Assembly (NCBI GenBank): GCA_035295745.1 | Contig: DATGIL010000077.1 | Location: 53,892 to 117,891, forward strand | From: JAIQFL01 sp035295745 | GTDB taxonomy: Bacteria; Acidobacteriota; Terriglobia; Bryobacterales; Bryobacteraceae | Length of the DNA: 64,000 bases | Direction of reading: 5' to 3' | Shown here: positions 24,003-31,813 of the stretch, in pieces | How positions within the stretch are numbered: position 1 is the first letter of the stretch | Layout of the letters: each line of letters begins with the position of its first letter | Position numbers and translations under genes: made by a program | Notes under the pieces: generated by a model | Told to the model about the DNA's origin: nothing | The model's database searches: none | The model's input: only the letters and a program-made list of their open reading frames with translations

Positions 24003-24440
24003 ATGTTTGAGTGGAACAACGAATACAGCGTGCGCATCGGCAGCATCGACGCCCAGCATCGAAATCTCTTTGCTACCGCCCAGAAACTGTATGCCGCCAT
24101 GTCGGCGGGACAGGGCAAGAGCGCTCTCGCGCGGATTCTGGACCGCCTAGTCCAGTACACCGCAAGCCATTTCGCCCATGAGGAACGGCTCATGCGGCTC
24201 CACGGCTACCCGGGGCTGGCTGCACACAAGGCGGAGCACGAGGCCCTGACCAAACGGGTACTCAAATTCCAGCAAGATTATCAGAGCGGGAAAGTGAGCA
24301 TGACCGTGCAACTCCTGCAATTCCTGAAGGACTGGCTGGAGAAACACATCAGGGGGTCGGATATGCGCTATGTTCCGTGTCTGCAGAAGTCGGAACCGGC
24401 GGTGGTCGGCGGTCGATCCCAAGCATTGCGAAATACTTAA
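24003..24440 (+). CDS. Bacteriohemerythrin
   Basis: Non-heme di-iron oxygen-binding protein of the four-helix-bundle hemerythrin family (145 aa, cytoplasmic). The motifs are in order: SIDAQHRNLF (first His), HFAHEERLMRLHGYPG (H-x-x-x-E), AHKAEHEAL (H-x-x-x-H) and LEKHIRGSDMRY (H-x4-D). The core therefore retains the ligand set. The protein continues about 20 residues past the usual family end (VPCLQ..GGRSQALRNT). That tail lies in a ~95-bp segment repeated at 25922-26014. ATG 24003 (MFEWNNEY) is the family-typical start; a second ATG lies 6 nt upstream. No good ribosome site is seen. Confidence 0.93.
   Translation: MFEWNNEYSVRIGSIDAQHRNLFATAQKLYAAMSAGQGKSALARILDRLVQYTASHFAHEERLMRLHGYPGLAAHKAEHEALTKRVLKFQQDYQSGKVSMTVQLLQFLKDWLEKHIRGSDMRYVPCLQKSEPAVVGGRSQALRNT
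24343..24438. repeat. Direct repeat copy 1 (hemerythrin 3' end)
   Basis: About 95 bp with high identity to 25922-26014, beginning AACACATCA and ending GCGAAATACTT. Differences are a few substitutions and a 3-bp AAG present only here. It encodes the last hemerythrin residues (HIRGSDMRYVPCL and the tail). Confidence 0.9.
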
Positions 24441-24661
24441 TCCTGCGTGCGTACCGCAAGCGAACGGTGAAACGATTCCGTGGCTCGATTCACCAAACTT
24501 GTGTGTCCCCTATTCTCCCTGAAATGCGCTTTTGACATCAGAAGGCGGTTCTTGTAGCTGGTGCGACAATCGCAATCTCCGCACAAGAGTTGCCGATTCC
24601 GGATTGGCTACGGTTCTATCGCAACCCAGCCGGTCCGGCAAAGTAGTGGAGGCGACCGATC

Positions 24662-25885
24662 ATGGGAAACGCATCAGTGTCAGGCACTGCGATTTTCTGG
24701 GCCCTGGCGATTCTTCCCGGGCTCTTACACCCGTTTCTGCTGTTGATCTACTTCATCCGCTTCCGTGAACGGAAGACGTTGATCGATTTGTTGTTGAATC
24801 GAAGCACCCGGTCGACCGGCGGCCCGCGGCAAAGCGAGCGTGCCCGGCGAAAGGAGGAGTGGCAGGGCAGGATCGATCTCGATCTGCCCACCTACCTCTT
24901 ACCCACCGTGATCGCGAGTCTGATCTCGATTGCGGCAGCCGTAGTGATGGTGTCCCTTCACGATCCCACCAACCAATTGAGGCTGTCTGGTCCTCTGCTG
25001 GCGTATACGAAGCTGGCCACGCCAGCGGCGGTGGCCGGATTTGCGGGCGCCTACGTCTGGGGCCTCTCTGACTTCGTCGACCGTTTTCGCATACTGAGCT
25101 TGCCGGCAAGCTCGCTGCATATGATCTGGTTTCGAATGCTTCTCGGCCCGGTCTTGGGAGGATATGCTCAGCAATTGATAGCGAAGGACTTCGCGCCTGT
25201 CCTGGTGTTCGCTCTGGCCAGCATCCCGGTGCCGGCGCTCCTCAAGTGGATGCAGGACATCGCAACCCAGAGGTTTGCCATTGGCGCTCCCGGGGCCGCA
25301 GTCCCTCCCCAGTGGGAACTCGTTCAGGGGCTAACGCCCGATATCGTCGCGCGCTTGAACGAGGCGGGCGTGACCAGCACCGCACACCTCGGAAATCAGG
25401 ACCCGGTAAGCCTGTTGCGTAAAACCAATATTGAATGGCGCAACATCCTGGACATGATGGATCAGGCATATCTGGCCAGTTACGTAGGAACCAACATCGA
25501 CAAACTGCGTGCCAGGGGCATACGCGGCGCCATCGAAATGGCGATCATCTGGCAGCGTCTTACCAGTACCGACACCGTGGTCCGCGATGACGCGGACAGC
25601 CTGATCAAATCCATCGCCGTGGATTTGGGCAAGGAAGAGTCCGGCGTGCGTAACTTAATCCAGAATCTGTGGGAAGACCCTCAAGTCGAGCGGATCTGGT
25701 CGATGTGGTATGACCGCGATGAAAGCGAACCGGGCGGAGAAGCGGTCCCGGACAGCGGCGTCCGATATGCGGGAACGAGCAATCGGCTGGCGCCGGATCC
25801 CCCAGCACCCAATAAAGAACCGGCCGCTTCGCCCGCGAACGGTGCAAGCGACAGAGTACCGGTCAACAATGGAAGCCGCAATTGA
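24662..25885 (+). CDS. Uncharacterised polytopic membrane protein with HhH-like cytoplasmic region
   Basis: A 407-aa protein with no family I can name. Hydrophobic segments occur near residues 8-32, 78-100, 112-134 and 160-190. The charged loop between the first two is Arg/Ser-rich. A soluble region follows with LTPDIVARLNEAGVTSTAHLGNQDPVSLLRKT (about 222-253). This resembles a helix-hairpin-helix/SAM-like unit (L-T-x-x-x-x-x-L-x-x-x-G-V-x-x-x-x-x-L). The last ~60 residues are Pro/Asp-rich and disordered. It has a clear GGAGG box 9 nt before the ATG. It stands alone between two direct repeats made of hemerythrin/thioesterase tail sequence, which suggests it was inserted or retained by a local rearrangement. 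Confidence 0.75.
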   Translation: MGNASVSGTAIFWALAILPGLLHPFLLLIYFIRFRERKTLIDLLLNRSTRSTGGPRQSERARRKEEWQGRIDLDLPTYLLPTVIASLISIAAAVVMVSLHDPTNQLRLSGPLLAYTKLATPAAVAGFAGAYVWGLSDFVDRFRILSLPASSLHMIWFRMLLGPVLGGYAQQLIAKDFAPVLVFALASIPVPALLKWMQDIATQRFAIGAPGAAVPPQWELVQGLTPDIVARLNEAGVTSTAHLGNQDPVSLLRKTNIEWRNILDMMDQAYLASYVGTNIDKLRARGIRGAIEMAIIWQRLTSTDTVVRDDADSLIKSIAVDLGKEESGVRNLIQNLWEDPQVERIWSMWYDRDESEPGGEAVPDSGVRYAGTSNRLAPDPPAPNKEPAASPANGASDRVPVNNGSRN

Positions 25886-25921
25886 AATCCGGCGCATTCT
25901 TTACCGTTGCGGATACCGACG

Positions 25922-26014
25922 AACACATCAAGGTGTCGGACATGCGCTATGTTCCGTGTCTGCAGTCGGAACCGGCGATGGTCGGCGGTCGATCCCAAAC
26001 ATAGCGAAATACTT
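25922..26014. repeat. Direct repeat copy 2 (hemerythrin-tail remnant joined to thioesterase 3' end)
   Basis: Second copy of the ~95-bp segment at 24343-24438. On the plus strand it still reads EHIKVSDMRYVPCLQSEP, a hemerythrin C-terminal fragment lacking the rest of the gene. On the minus strand it encodes the end of the thioesterase (KYFAMFGIDRRPSP). Confidence 0.9.
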
Positions 26015-26392
26015 GGCGGGCAGGCGCGTGCGACGCAGTTCGCGCGTCAGAAAGATGTGGCGGGTGAATCCGGTAGCCAGTTTGCGGTCGTCCGAGGCGA
26101 GCCGCATCTCGTACGCGAAAGTGACCATGCGGTCGCCGGCTAAATCGATCCATGTTTTGACGATGATTTCGTCGTCGTAGCGGGCGGGAGCCGCGTACCG
26201 GCAATTGGCTTCCGCGACCGCCAGGAGAACGCCATCCTCTTGTTCCATGTCGCGGTAGTTGAAGCCGCAGGCGCGGCACAACTCCACCCGGCCGACTTCC
26301 ATCCACACCAGGTAATTCGCGTAATACACTACCCCCATCTGGTCGGTTTCGGCATACCGCACGCGGAGGCGCGTTTCGGCGCAAGGTTTCAT
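25928..26392 (-). CDS. Acyl-CoA thioesterase, YbgC/FadM (4-hydroxybenzoyl-CoA thioesterase) family
   Basis: A 154-aa hot-dog-fold thioesterase that hydrolyses acyl- or aroyl-CoA in the cytoplasm. The catalytic Asp lies in RYAETDQMGVVYYANYLVW (about residues 12-30). Other family features are EVGRVELCRACGF and NCRYAAPARYDDEIIVKTW. ATG 26392 gives the family-typical N-terminus; longer open frames upstream are not homologous. The C-terminal ~20 residues after YFAMFGI lie in the duplicated segment and extend beyond the usual family end. It is divergent from the MoaD-MoaE gene across about 100 bp. Confidence 0.92.
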   Translation of the reverse strand: MKPCAETRLRVRYAETDQMGVVYYANYLVWMEVGRVELCRACGFNYRDMEQEDGVLLAVAEANCRYAAPARYDDEIIVKTWIDLAGDRMVTFAYEMRLASDDRKLATGFTRHIFLTRELRRTRLPAKYFAMFGIDRRPSPVPTADTEHSACPTP

Positions 26393-26493
26393 TTCGAACC
26401 CGCATTGTAGCGCGCGACAAGCGAATTGGCACGGTTCTGACGCAACGGAGGATCGCCTGCAACCGTCTGTTATGCTTGGACTATTCACCCACA

Positions 26494-27210
26494 ATGCGAG
26501 TCCGCGTATTGTTTTTCGGGATGCTAAAGGAGTTCGTGGGCCGTTCCGGCGAAGATTGCGATTTTCCGGAAGGAAGCGACCTGGGAGCGGTGTTTGCCGA
26601 CTATGCCCAGCGGTATCCACCCCTGAAAGAATTTGCCAGCAGCATCGTAATCGCGCGGAATCAGGAGTTTGCAGCACTTTCTACCCGCCTCGAAGAGGGT
26701 GACGAGGTGGCCTTTCTGCCGCCTGTGAGCGGTGGCGCCGCGCAGGAGCCTGTCACTCTGACGCCTGAAGGCCATTACTTCTTGCTCACCCGCCATCCGA
26801 TCGACCCGAAAGCCGTCATCACGCGAATCATGACCGGCGGCGAGGGCGCAGTAGTCACTTTCGAGGGCACCGTCCGCAACAACACCAAGGGCCGTCCCAC
26901 TCTGTGTCTGGATTACGAGTGTTACGAGAGCATGGCCCTGAAAATGATGACCCGGATTGGGCTGGAGATCGCAGCAACTCACGCCGTCGCGCGTGTGGCC
27001 ATGGTTCACCGCCTGGGCCGGATGCTTGTGGGCGAGACCAGCGTTGCGGTGATCGTGAGCGCTCCGCACCGGCGCCCGGCTTTTGAAGCCGCGCTCGAAG
27101 GCATCAACCGGCTGAAAAAGCTGGTCCCCATCTGGAAAAAAGAGCACTTCGTCGATGGGGAGATCTGGGTGGAAGGAGAGTGGGACCGCGATGTTCCAGT
27201 GGCTGGTTAG
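26494..27210 (+). CDS. MoaD-MoaE fusion, molybdopterin synthase
   Basis: Both subunits of molybdopterin synthase in one 238-aa chain, for molybdenum cofactor synthesis in the cytoplasm. Residues 1 to about 82 are MoaD: VRVLFFGMLKEFVG at the start and VAFLPPVSGG at the end, the ubiquitin-like tail with Gly-Gly. After a short AAQEPVTL linker, residues about 90-238 are MoaE: GGEGAVVTFEGTVRNNTKG, LDYECYESMALKMM, HRLGRMLVGETSVAV and VPIWKKEHF with the active-site lysines. Gly-Gly must be free to carry sulfur, so cleavage after it is expected, as reported for mycobacterial MoaX. ATG 26494 is preferred over an upstream TTG. Confidence 0.95.
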   Translation: MRVRVLFFGMLKEFVGRSGEDCDFPEGSDLGAVFADYAQRYPPLKEFASSIVIARNQEFAALSTRLEEGDEVAFLPPVSGGAAQEPVTLTPEGHYFLLTRHPIDPKAVITRIMTGGEGAVVTFEGTVRNNTKGRPTLCLDYECYESMALKMMTRIGLEIAATHAVARVAMVHRLGRMLVGETSVAVIVSAPHRRPAFEAALEGINRLKKLVPIWKKEHFVDGEIWVEGEWDRDVPVAG

Positions 27211-28210
27211 GTTTCAGAGGGAGCCAAAGTTCTCGAGGTGGGGCGTTCTGGCCGCTCTGACTGCTGCGCTTGGCGCCGCGTTTCTCTGGGCGCAGGAAAT
27301 GCCCACCATCCGTGTCAACGTAAACCTGGTCCGCGTGGTCGCTACCGTCCGCAACAAGTCTGGAGAGCTCATGGGAAAGCTCCAGAAGGAAGACTTCCAG
27401 GTCCTCGACAACGGCGCTCCGCAGGAGATTGCCGTTTTCGCCCACCAGACCGATCAGCCCCTTTCCGTCGCCCTTCTCGTCGATACCAGCGGCTCCACGG
27501 CGAAAGAGCTCAAGTATGAAGGAGACTCTGCCCTGAAGTTTCTGCACGCGCTGCTCTCGGAGGGAAATCCGTCGGACGCCGTGGCGTTGTACACCTTCGA
27601 TTACGACATCACCCAGCACAACTTCACTCACAATTACGCCTCCCTCGAACGCGACCTGAAGATGCTGCACGGCGAGGGAGGAAGTTCGATTTATGATGCG
27701 ATCTACTTTGCCTCTCGCGCCCTCCAGAATCGCGAGGGGCGAAAGGTCATCATCATCGTTACCGACGGGGGCGACACGACCAGTGCCCGGGACTCCAAAG
27801 CCGCCCTTAAGGAAGCGCAATTATCTGATGCCGTTATCTATGCGGTCGTGGTCATGCCGATCACGAACGATGCCGGGCGCAACATTGGCGGCGAAAACAT
27901 CCTGACCTACATGGCGCAGAGAACCGGGGGTAAAACCTTCCCGCAGACCTCCGGCACGCAACTCGACAAGACGTTCGCCGACATCATCGCCGAATTGCGG
28001 ACCCAGTATCTTTTGGGTTTCTATCCGCATAACGTGCCCCTCTCCAAGGACCCGTACCATAAACTGGAAGTACACATGAAGGCGCCGGATTTGCAGGTCT
28101 CGACGCGCAGCGGCTATTATGGAGAAGCGGAGGGCGCTTCCGGCGCCCCTGGCGGCCGGATTTCCGTAACTCCCGATCGAGATCGAAAGAAAGAGCCAAT
28201 CAAGAAGTGA
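27191..28210 (+). CDS. VWFA-related acidobacterial protein (TIGR03436-like)
   Basis: A 339-aa exported protein with a von Willebrand factor A domain. An N-terminal signal segment ends near LWAQE, followed by the lineage-typical TIRVNVNLVRVVATVRNKSG and LQKEDFQVLDNGAPQEI. The VWA domain starts VALLVDTSGST, a MIDAS D-x-S-x-S with Thr one position later, and contains IIIVTDGGDTTS and YLLGFYP. The C-terminus is Pro/Lys-rich. Such proteins are abundant in Acidobacteria and their partners are unknown. ATG 27191 overlaps MoaD-MoaE by 20 nt and has a GGAAGGAGAG box upstream. It is followed with a GTGA overlap by the Hfq-like gene. Confidence 0.9.
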   Translation: MFQWLVRFQREPKFSRWGVLAALTAALGAAFLWAQEMPTIRVNVNLVRVVATVRNKSGELMGKLQKEDFQVLDNGAPQEIAVFAHQTDQPLSVALLVDTSGSTAKELKYEGDSALKFLHALLSEGNPSDAVALYTFDYDITQHNFTHNYASLERDLKMLHGEGGSSIYDAIYFASRALQNREGRKVIIIVTDGGDTTSARDSKAALKEAQLSDAVIYAVVVMPITNDAGRNIGGENILTYMAQRTGGKTFPQTSGTQLDKTFADIIAELRTQYLLGFYPHNVPLSKDPYHKLEVHMKAPDLQVSTRSGYYGEAEGASGAPGGRISVTPDRDRKKEPIKK

Positions 28211-28449
28211 CAACCTCGCATCCAGGCGGTAAATCGGGTCGTGCTCCCGAACAGACGTTCGAAGAGGCGCGGTATCTCCGCCAACTGATCGAAAGCGCCA
28301 CACCCATCCGGGTGAAGATGTCTGACGGGGAAGAAGTGGTGGGTGTGATCGAGTATTACGATCAATCCTTTATCCGGCTGACGCGCACCGGTCAACCGAA
28401 TCTGTTTATCTTCAAGCAGGACATCAAGTACATCCAGGAAGAGAGGTAG
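28207..28449 (+). CDS. hfq: Divergent Hfq-like Sm-fold RNA chaperone
   Basis: An 80-aa protein with an Sm fold. FEEARYLRQLIESATPIRVKMSDGE (about residues 18-42) matches the Hfq N-terminal helix and first strands. VVGVIEYYDQSFIRL is the Sm1 Gly-x-Ile-x-x-Tyr-Asp region. NLFIFKQDIKYIQ corresponds to Sm2, where classical Hfq has YKHAIS. The Sm2 His is replaced by Asp and the N-terminal extension (HPGGKSGRAPEQT) is unusual, so RNA binding on the proximal face may differ. Its GTG start overlaps the TGA of the VWFA gene, so expression is probably coupled. Identification is based on pattern only; a generic LSm protein is the alternative. Confidence 0.75.
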   Translation: MTTSHPGGKSGRAPEQTFEEARYLRQLIESATPIRVKMSDGEEVVGVIEYYDQSFIRLTRTGQPNLFIFKQDIKYIQEER

Positions 28450-28464
28450 CTCCAACCGCCCCGG

Positions 28465-29274
28465 ATGCACTATCTGGAAACGGCCGTAGAGATCGCGCGC
28501 GAGGCCGGCGCGCTGCTGGTGAACTGCTACGAGCGACGTGTGCCTTTCGAACTGAAAGGTGAGTTCGACCTGGTCACCGAAGCCGACCGCGCTTCCGAAA
28601 AGCTCGTGGTCGAACGGCTCCGGTCCCATTTCCCCACCCATGCCATCGTGGCTGAAGAAGGCGGCGGGCACGAGAGTTCTTCCGGATTCACCTGGTACGT
28701 CGATCCCCTCGACGGCACTACCAACTTCGCGCACAGCTTTCCCATGTTCAATGTCACGCTGGGGCTCGAACATGCCGGCGAGATGATCGCGGGAGTGGTC
28801 TACGATCCCGTCCGGCAGGAGATGTTCACAGCGGAACGTGGAGCAGGCGCATACCTGAACAATCGCCGGATCCGCGTGTCCAATGTGAAAGGCCTTGCCG
28901 ACAGCCTGGCTTCCACTGGTTTCCCGAGCCGCAAGCGCCACCACAACGTCAATATTCACTTCTATTACCAGTTGGCGATGGCTTCCCACGGAGTGCGTCG
29001 CACTGGATCCGCAGCCATCGATCTGGCGTATGTCGCGTGCGGACGGCTCGATTTCTTCTGGGAATTCGGTCTCAAACCCTGGGATATGGCGGCCGGCACC
29101 TTGCTGATCCAGGAAGCGGGCGGACGCATCTCCGATATGAAAGGCGCCCGTCATCACATCACCGGGTCCGATCATCTGCTTGCCGACAACGGACATCTGC
29201 ATGATGAAGTAATCCAGATCTTCGACGAAGTTTTTGCGGGCCAATTTCGCGTGCCCATGCCCCCCATCGCCTGA
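28465..29274 (+). CDS. suhB: Inositol-1-monophosphatase family protein (SuhB-like)
   Basis: Mg2+-dependent Li+-sensitive sugar or inositol monophosphatase (269 aa). The metal-binding motifs are intact: DLVTEADRASE (about 34-44), IVAEEGG (about 64-70), WYVDPLDGTTNFAH (about 77-90) and KPWDMAAGTLLIQEAGG (about 204-220). It starts 15 bp after the Hfq-like gene, apparently in the same transcript. In other bacteria the SuhB family also influences transcription antitermination, so the substrate role should not be taken as certain. Confidence 0.95.
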   Translation: MHYLETAVEIAREAGALLVNCYERRVPFELKGEFDLVTEADRASEKLVVERLRSHFPTHAIVAEEGGGHESSSGFTWYVDPLDGTTNFAHSFPMFNVTLGLEHAGEMIAGVVYDPVRQEMFTAERGAGAYLNNRRIRVSNVKGLADSLASTGFPSRKRHHNVNIHFYYQLAMASHGVRRTGSAAIDLAYVACGRLDFFWEFGLKPWDMAAGTLLIQEAGGRISDMKGARHHITGSDHLLADNGHLHDEVIQIFDEVFAGQFRVPMPPIA

Positions 29275-29360
29275 CGCGGCCGGTACACAGCCGACTGCCC
29301 GCCATTTGGCTTGGCTTAGCCTGTTTGGCGGGCCCGTTCCTTGCCAATCCCACGTCGGCC

Positions 29361-29936
29361 TTACTGTCCCCGGCAAACCGCATAGACCCCCGTCTCCGCG
29401 CTGCTCGAAAAGCTGCAAGTCTGGCCAGCGTCCGCGATCCGAAACGACCCGAAGAATCGCGGACTATCGAAGAGTCCCGTCATCATGTCGGGAGACTGGA
29501 AGAAGGCCTGATACACCCGCCGCCCCACGATCACCAGAATCACTTCAGTCACCTTGCCCTGGAAGTTCGCCTTCATCCACTTGCCGCGATACCCGCCGAC
29601 AATCAGATCCTTGTCACGGAGCATCGGCTGGCCCCCGGAGAAATAGTCGCGAACTCCTTGCAGATACCCCACGTCGTTGATGTTCCGGTCGAATTCCATA
29701 TAGCTCACCAGCATTTGCTCCGTTCCCTTGTTGTAGCGGAAGACGTGAGCCATCGCCGCCGCGTCGCCATACTCGCGCCGCGTGGTAGAAGCTTCCGGAG
29801 TGCCTGGCATCTCGACGGCGATTCCGCCCTCATTGAAGCGAATCCAATTCGAGTTATGGCCCGGGAACAGGCGGTTGGTGGTGGACTGGGCCAGAAGCGA
29901 AGTGGCCATGACGATCAGTGTGAAGCAGGTTCTCAT
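29361..29936 (-). CDS. Exported protein of unknown function
   Basis: A 191-aa protein with a signal peptide (MRTCFTLIVMATSLLAQ). The mature part contains GGIAVEMPGTPE, DFDRNINDVGYLQGVRD-like segments and FQSPDMMTGLFDSPRFFGSFRI. This resembles short secreted lineage-specific proteins in which a stretch ending in FF-x-SF-x-I closes a beta domain. The C-terminus has a CSFSSSAETGVYAVC segment that could form a disulfide. The start is supported by a GAGGAGA box 8 nt upstream. No catalytic motif is seen. It is convergent with the SuhB-like gene and divergent from the DUF2911 gene. Confidence 0.7.
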   Translation of the reverse strand: MRTCFTLIVMATSLLAQSTTNRLFPGHNSNWIRFNEGGIAVEMPGTPEASTTRREYGDAAAMAHVFRYNKGTEQMLVSYMEFDRNINDVGYLQGVRDYFSGGQPMLRDKDLIVGGYRGKWMKANFQGKVTEVILVIVGRRVYQAFFQSPDMMTGLFDSPRFFGSFRIADAGQTCSFSSSAETGVYAVCRGQ

Positions 29937-30042
29937 TTTCAAAATCTCCTCGCGTGGAAATACGCCAGGGCCTGCCAAAAGGGGTAATGCCGGGGCGCAC
30001 GCCTCGCACGATATACTTGCTGGAGAGGCTTACACTCATTTC

Positions 30043-30618
30043 ATGAAGCGCGCATTCACATCGATATTTGTCATCGCCGCCGCGGCATCTCTGCTCCTCG
30101 CCCAGGCGCCTAAGAAATTTGCCCGGGCCACGGACAATGCCCGCGTCGTTCCCAATGAGTTTTCGACTAAGATCAACGGCAAGAACATCATCATCAGCTA
30201 CTCGGCGCCTTCCATGCGGGGCCGTAAGATCTTCGGCGATGGCGGCATTCTCGCCAAGGGCGGAGGCGGGTTCACCGGCGATGGAACTATCTGGCGCGCG
30301 GGCGCCGACGAGGCCACCTGCATCCACACCGATGCCCCGCTGGATATCAATGGACTAGCCGTTCCCGCGGGAGACTACTCCCTGTGGGTCGACATCGATA
30401 GCGGCAAGTGGCAGCTCATCGTGAACAAGCAGTCCGGCCAATTCGGTACCGATTACAATCCGGCCCAGGACTTGGGACGCGTTGCGATGACCATGGGCAA
30501 GACCCCCGCCACCGTGGAACAGTTTAAGATTTCGCTCACTCCCGCCGGCGGCAATCGCGGGCGCCTGGCCCTGGAGTGGGAGAACACGATGGCGTCGGTG
30601 AACATCACCGTGAAATGA
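30043..30618 (+). CDS. Exported DUF2911 family protein
   Basis: A 191-aa protein with a signal peptide (to about residue 22, SLLLAQA) and a DUF2911 domain. Features are INGKNIIISYSAPSMRGRKIFG, TIWRAGADEATCIHTDAPLDING, LAVPAGDYSLWVDIDSGKW and a C-terminal LALEWENTMASVNI. This family is common in Bacteroidetes and Acidobacteria; its role is unknown. A GGAGAGG box lies about 13 nt before the ATG. The stop overlaps the next start (ATGA), making it the first gene of the long plus-strand run up to 40348. Confidence 0.9.
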   Translation: MKRAFTSIFVIAAAASLLLAQAPKKFARATDNARVVPNEFSTKINGKNIIISYSAPSMRGRKIFGDGGILAKGGGGFTGDGTIWRAGADEATCIHTDAPLDINGLAVPAGDYSLWVDIDSGKWQLIVNKQSGQFGTDYNPAQDLGRVAMTMGKTPATVEQFKISLTPAGGNRGRLALEWENTMASVNITVK

Positions 30619-31223
30619 CAGCTGAGGCGGGCCCCGAATCTCTTTCGTGTGGCGAGTGCCGGCGCGCATACGGTCCGGAAGACCTGGCACATTTCGGAGT
30701 GGTCCTCATCTGCGCCGAATGCAAGGATCGCTATGTGCAGAAACTCCGCGAGGGCGTACCGGTGGCGCCCCTGGGCATCTACGCCACCTTCTGGAGCCGC
30801 GCGGTCGCCTGGCTGATCGATGCGATCGTCCTGATGGTGGTCGGCAGCATCATTCAATTCGCCTTGCTCGGGACCTTCGCGATGCGGCAACCCCAGGCGG
30901 GCATGACTCCCGATGCGCTGGGGTCCATGCTCGGAGTGCTCGGACTGGTTTTCATTCTCGATACGGTGGTGGGCTGCAGCTATGAAGCCATCTTCGTCAG
31001 CAGTGCCCTGTGCGCCACTCCCGGCAAACTGGCGCTCGAGATCAAGGTGGTTCGCCCCAACGGCGGCCGGGTGGGTTTGGGAAGAGCGGTGGCGCGCTAC
31101 TTCGGCAAGCGTTTGAACACGCTCACGGCAGGTATCGGCTACATCCTCGCGGCATTCGACAATGAAAAGCGCGGCCTGCACGATATTCTCTGCGACACGC
31201 GCGTGATCCGCCGCCAGATCTGA
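30615..31223 (+). CDS. Zinc-ribbon RDD-family membrane protein
   Basis: A 202-aa inner-membrane protein. An N-terminal zinc knuckle pair (CGEC near residue 10, then CAEC near 36) precedes an RDD domain. That domain has FWSRAVAWLIDAIVLMVVG (R and D of the RDD signature), a second helix FILDTVVGCSYEAIF, and the conserved TPGKLALEIKVVRPNGGRVGLGRAVARYF. It overlaps the DUF2911 gene by ATGA. RDD proteins are poorly understood membrane proteins, some linked to ion transport. A second RDD gene closes the same cluster at 39503. Confidence 0.88.
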   Translation: MTAEAGPESLSCGECRRAYGPEDLAHFGVVLICAECKDRYVQKLREGVPVAPLGIYATFWSRAVAWLIDAIVLMVVGSIIQFALLGTFAMRQPQAGMTPDALGSMLGVLGLVFILDTVVGCSYEAIFVSSALCATPGKLALEIKVVRPNGGRVGLGRAVARYFGKRLNTLTAGIGYILAAFDNEKRGLHDILCDTRVIRRQI

Positions 31224-31232
31224 TACTCGATC

Positions 31233-31811
31233 ATGCCCGTACCTTGCGCCCGTTGCCGTACGCCGCTGCCCAAGTGGGAACTCGCCGCTCCTGAGGGCGC
31301 GGTGTGTACCGTCTGCGGATCTGCAAATGTGGTGAAGGTCTTCCCCGCGGTTTTTGCCCCTGCTCGCACCTTTCCGGTAGAAGTCGCTCTCGAAGGCGAG
31401 GCGGCGTGTTTCGACCATGCCACGCGGCGCGCAGTGGCTGCCTGTCAGCAATGCGGACGCTACGTCTGCCGGCTCTGTGCCGTGGAGTTCGGAGCAGCCA
31501 CGTTGTGCCCCTCTTGCGTGGCTTCAGGGGCGGGACAGGCACGCCTGGCGAATCCTGAGACCTCGCGCAGTCTCTTCGATTCCATGGCGCTTATCCTGCC
31601 ACTGGCATCGTTGCTGGTCTATCCCTTTACGTTGGTCGCCGCTCCCGCCAGCCTGGTGCTTTCGGTGATGAAGTGGAAAGAGCCGCTCAGTCTGGTGCGG
31701 CATAGCCGCTGGCGATTCGTCGCGGCCATTGTGATTTCGCTCGCGGAGATCGTAGGCTGGACCATGCTGGTCGCCTACTTTGTCTCGGGCCGTTTCCGGG
31801 GAGCCAGCTGA
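31233..31811 (+). CDS. B-box-like zinc-binding membrane protein
   Basis: A 192-aa protein with two zinc modules and a C-terminal membrane part. The first is CARC...CTVCG (residues 5-30). The second is B-box-like: CFDHATRRAVAACQQCGRYVCRLCA then CPSC (about 59-95). Two hydrophobic helices follow (LILPLASLLVYPFTLVAAPA and FVAAIVISLAEIVGWTMLV). No enzyme motif is visible. It sits 9 bp after the zinc-ribbon RDD gene and is followed by another membrane protein 2 bp downstream, so it is part of one operon of small zinc-finger membrane proteins. Confidence 0.75.
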   Translation: MPVPCARCRTPLPKWELAAPEGAVCTVCGSANVVKVFPAVFAPARTFPVEVALEGEAACFDHATRRAVAACQQCGRYVCRLCAVEFGAATLCPSCVASGAGQARLANPETSRSLFDSMALILPLASLLVYPFTLVAAPASLVLSVMKWKEPLSLVRHSRWRFVAAIVISLAEIVGWTMLVAYFVSGRFRGAS

Positions 31812-31813
31812 GC

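Noticed and set aside
28117..29418. 433-codon minus-strand open frame
   Set aside because: It is antisense to hfq and suhB, whose metal-binding motifs are unmistakable.
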